Shown one piece after another: positions 62,480-64,000 of a stretch of DNA of 64,000 nucleotides. The notes below the pieces were generated by a model that worked only from the letters and a program-made list of their open reading frames with translations, did not search any database and was not told the DNA's origin. The stretch's first letter is position 1. The number at the start of each line of letters is the position of its first letter. The translations under genes and the position numbers were made by a program. Source of the stretch: Wenzhouxiangella sp042310355 (GTDB lineage: Bacteria > Pseudomonadota > Gammaproteobacteria > Xanthomonadales > Wenzhouxiangellaceae); contig NZ_JBHJMR010000001.1 in assembly GCF_042310355.1 (NCBI RefSeq), positions 1 to 64,000 on the forward strand. The letters run 5' to 3'.

Positions 62480-63934
62480 ATGAGTGGCGAGATCGATATT
62501 CGTTCGGCGACGCGCCCGGACCCCGACCAGCTGATCCAGGACATCGCCGACTACGTCGTCGATTATGAAATCACTTCAAAAGAAGCCTGGGAAACGGCGC
62601 ACTATTGCCTCAAGGATTCCCTGGCCTGCTCGATGCTGGCGCTGAAGTTTCCCGAGTGCGTCAAGCTGCTCGGTCCCGTCGTTCCGGGCATGGAGCTCGA
62701 ATCCGGCGCGCGCGTGCCGGGCACGCCCTACAAGCTCGATCCCGTCCAGGCCGCCTTCAATATCGGTGTGCTGGTGCGCTATCTGGATTTCAACGACACC
62801 TGGCTGGCGGCCGAGTGGGGGCATCCCTCCGACAACCTGGGCGCCATCCTGGCCGTGGCCGACTACGTCTCGCGTCGCAATATTGCCGAAGGCGGCGAGC
62901 CGCTCAAGATCGAGGCCGTGCTCGAGGCCATGATCAAGGCTCACGAGATCCAGGGCATCCTGGCGCTGAAGAACAGCTTCAACCGGGTTGGCCTCGATCA
63001 CGTACTGCTGGTGCGCGTGGCCTCCACCGCCGTGGTCACGAAGATGCTCGGCGGCGACCGCGACGATGTCGTCAACGCCGTCAGCCAGGCCTGGATCGAC
63101 GGCGGTGCGCTGAGAACCTACCGCCACGCGCCCAACACGGGCCCGCGCAAGAGCTGGGCCGCGGGTGACGCCTGCCGCCGCGCGGTGCAGCTGGCGCTGA
63201 TCACGCTCAAGGGCGAAATCGGTTATCCCTCGGCGCTTACCGCCAAGGGCTGGGGCTTCCAGGACGTGCTGTTCAAGGGCAACGAGCTGGTGCTCGAGCG
63301 CGAACTGGGTAGCTACGTGATGGAGCAGGTGCTGTTCAAGATCTCCTTCCCGGCCGAGTTCCACGCCCAGACCGCCGTGGAGTGCGCCTACAAGCTGCAC
63401 GAAGAAGTCGCCGGTCGCATTGACGAGATCGAACGCATCGAGCTCGAGACCCAGGAGGCGGGCTGCCGCATCATCGACAAGACCGGCCCCTTGAACAACT
63501 ACGCCGACCGTGATCACTGCCTGCAGTACATGGTTGCCGTGCCGCTGATCTTCGGTGAGCTGACGGCCGATTCCTACCGCGACGAGGTGGCCGCCGATGC
63601 GCGCATCGACGAGCTGCGCGAGAAGATGACCGTGAAGGAAAACCCGCGGTTTACCGAGGAGTACTTCGACGCCGACAAGCGCGCCATCGGCAACTCGGTG
63701 CAGGTGTTCTTCAAGGATGGCTCGAGCACCGAGAAGGTCTCGATCGACTATCCCGTCGGCCACCGCCGCCGCCGCGAAGAAGGCATCCCGCTGCTGGAAG
63801 ACAAGTTCGAGCGCGCCGTCGCCGGTCAGCTGTCGGCCCGCCAGGCCGGCGCCATCATGCAGGCGACCGGGCAGTTCGATTCACTCAAGGCCATGCCGGT
63901 GCCGAAGTTCACGGCGCTGTGGTCGCTGGAGTGA
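62480..63934 (+). CDS. prpD: MmgE/PrpD-family protein (2-methylcitrate dehydratase-like)
   Basis: 484 aa with AGGAG 9 bases before the ATG. PrpD features: DFNDTWLAAEWGHPSDNLGAILAVADY, HEIQGILALKNSFNR, AWIDGGALRTYRHAPNTGPRKSW and FPAEFHAQTAVECA. PrpD dehydrates 2-methylcitrate in propionate oxidation, and MmgE-type relatives act on related acids. No prpB or prpC adjoins it, so the pathway role is open. Followed by a strong terminator. Confidence 0.85.
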   Translation: MSGEIDIRSATRPDPDQLIQDIADYVVDYEITSKEAWETAHYCLKDSLACSMLALKFPECVKLLGPVVPGMELESGARVPGTPYKLDPVQAAFNIGVLVRYLDFNDTWLAAEWGHPSDNLGAILAVADYVSRRNIAEGGEPLKIEAVLEAMIKAHEIQGILALKNSFNRVGLDHVLLVRVASTAVVTKMLGGDRDDVVNAVSQAWIDGGALRTYRHAPNTGPRKSWAAGDACRRAVQLALITLKGEIGYPSALTAKGWGFQDVLFKGNELVLERELGSYVMEQVLFKISFPAEFHAQTAVECAYKLHEEVAGRIDEIERIELETQEAGCRIIDKTGPLNNYADRDHCLQYMVAVPLIFGELTADSYRDEVAADARIDELREKMTVKENPRFTEEYFDADKRAIGNSVQVFFKDGSSTEKVSIDYPVGHRRRREEGIPLLEDKFERAVAGQLSARQAGAIMQATGQFDSLKAMPVPKFTALWSLE

Positions 63935-63960
63935 TCTTCGCGTCGTCTCTCTGAGCGAGA

Positions 63961-63987
63961 AAGGCCGCCCCCGGGCGGCCTTTTTCG
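63961..63987 (+). terminator. Rho-independent terminator after the prpD-like gene
   Basis: AAGGCCGCCC / GGGCGGCCTT stem with a tight loop and TTTTT, about 27 bp after the stop codon. Confidence 0.92.
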
Positions 63988-64000
63988 TTGTCCGGCGCGC

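Overview
The window reads as a chromosomal segment of a high-GC gammaproteobacterium. Pointers to this are a complete-looking division and cell-wall (dcw) cluster that starts with mraZ and ends with ftsZ-lpxC, a ubiE-ubiJ-ubiB ubiquinone block, a pga-type exopolysaccharide operon, TonB-dependent receptors including one of the Oar type, and an oleABC long-chain olefin locus. The combination, together with the absence of murD from the dcw cluster, suggests a relative of the Xanthomonadales/Chromatiales border (for example Wenzhouxiangella-like). That assignment is inference.

Layout. 1-12.4 kb is an accessory region: the 3' end of a group II intron, an IS3-family element, an orphan secreted protein, and a minus-strand type I restriction-modification locus (hsdM-hsdS ... 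hsdR). Between hsdS and hsdR sit a NYN-domain nuclease gene and an AbiEi/AbiEii-like antitoxin-nucleotidyltransferase pair. A tRNA-Pro(CGG) with its own terminator closes this region and is a plausible island attachment point. 12.8-17.6 kb holds an Oar-like TonB receptor and the nucleotide nucleosidase ppnN. 18.1-34.4 kb is the dcw cluster (mraZ rsmH ftsL ftsI murE murF mraY ftsW murG murC ddlB ftsQ ftsA ftsZ, then lpxC), almost entirely joined by 4-nt ATGA-type overlaps and headed by a recognisable MraZ operator. 34.5-40.2 kb holds a dciA-like gene, secA, a Nudix-ThiE fusion, a phosphopantetheinyl transferase and a creatininase-family amidohydrolase. 40.3-44.0 kb is a pgaA-pgaC-pgaD operon without pgaB, preceded by a CRP-like site and a run of 11 C. 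44.0-50.7 kb (minus) holds ubiB, ubiJ, ubiE, a DUF971 protein, an AbgT-family transporter and a GntP-family permease. 50.8-56.7 kb holds a second TonB receptor and a very large sensor kinase with a sodium-symporter-like sensor. 57.1-63.9 kb holds a DUF1704 protein, oleA, oleB, oleC and a PrpD-family gene.

The most unusual feature is a set of eight intergenic elements (17.6, 34.4, 47.0, 49.2, 56.8, 59.5, 60.5 and 62.3 kb). Each is made of short tandem units (mostly 7 bp, also 8 or 10 bp) in opposed orientation, so each folds into a long imperfect hairpin. The unit sequence differs between most elements but the architecture is the same, and seven of the eight begin within a few bases of a stop codon. 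No protein in the window explains them.

Codon starts were re-chosen where the longest open frame was clearly too long. All functional calls rest on motifs, gene order and recalled family knowledge; no searches were run.
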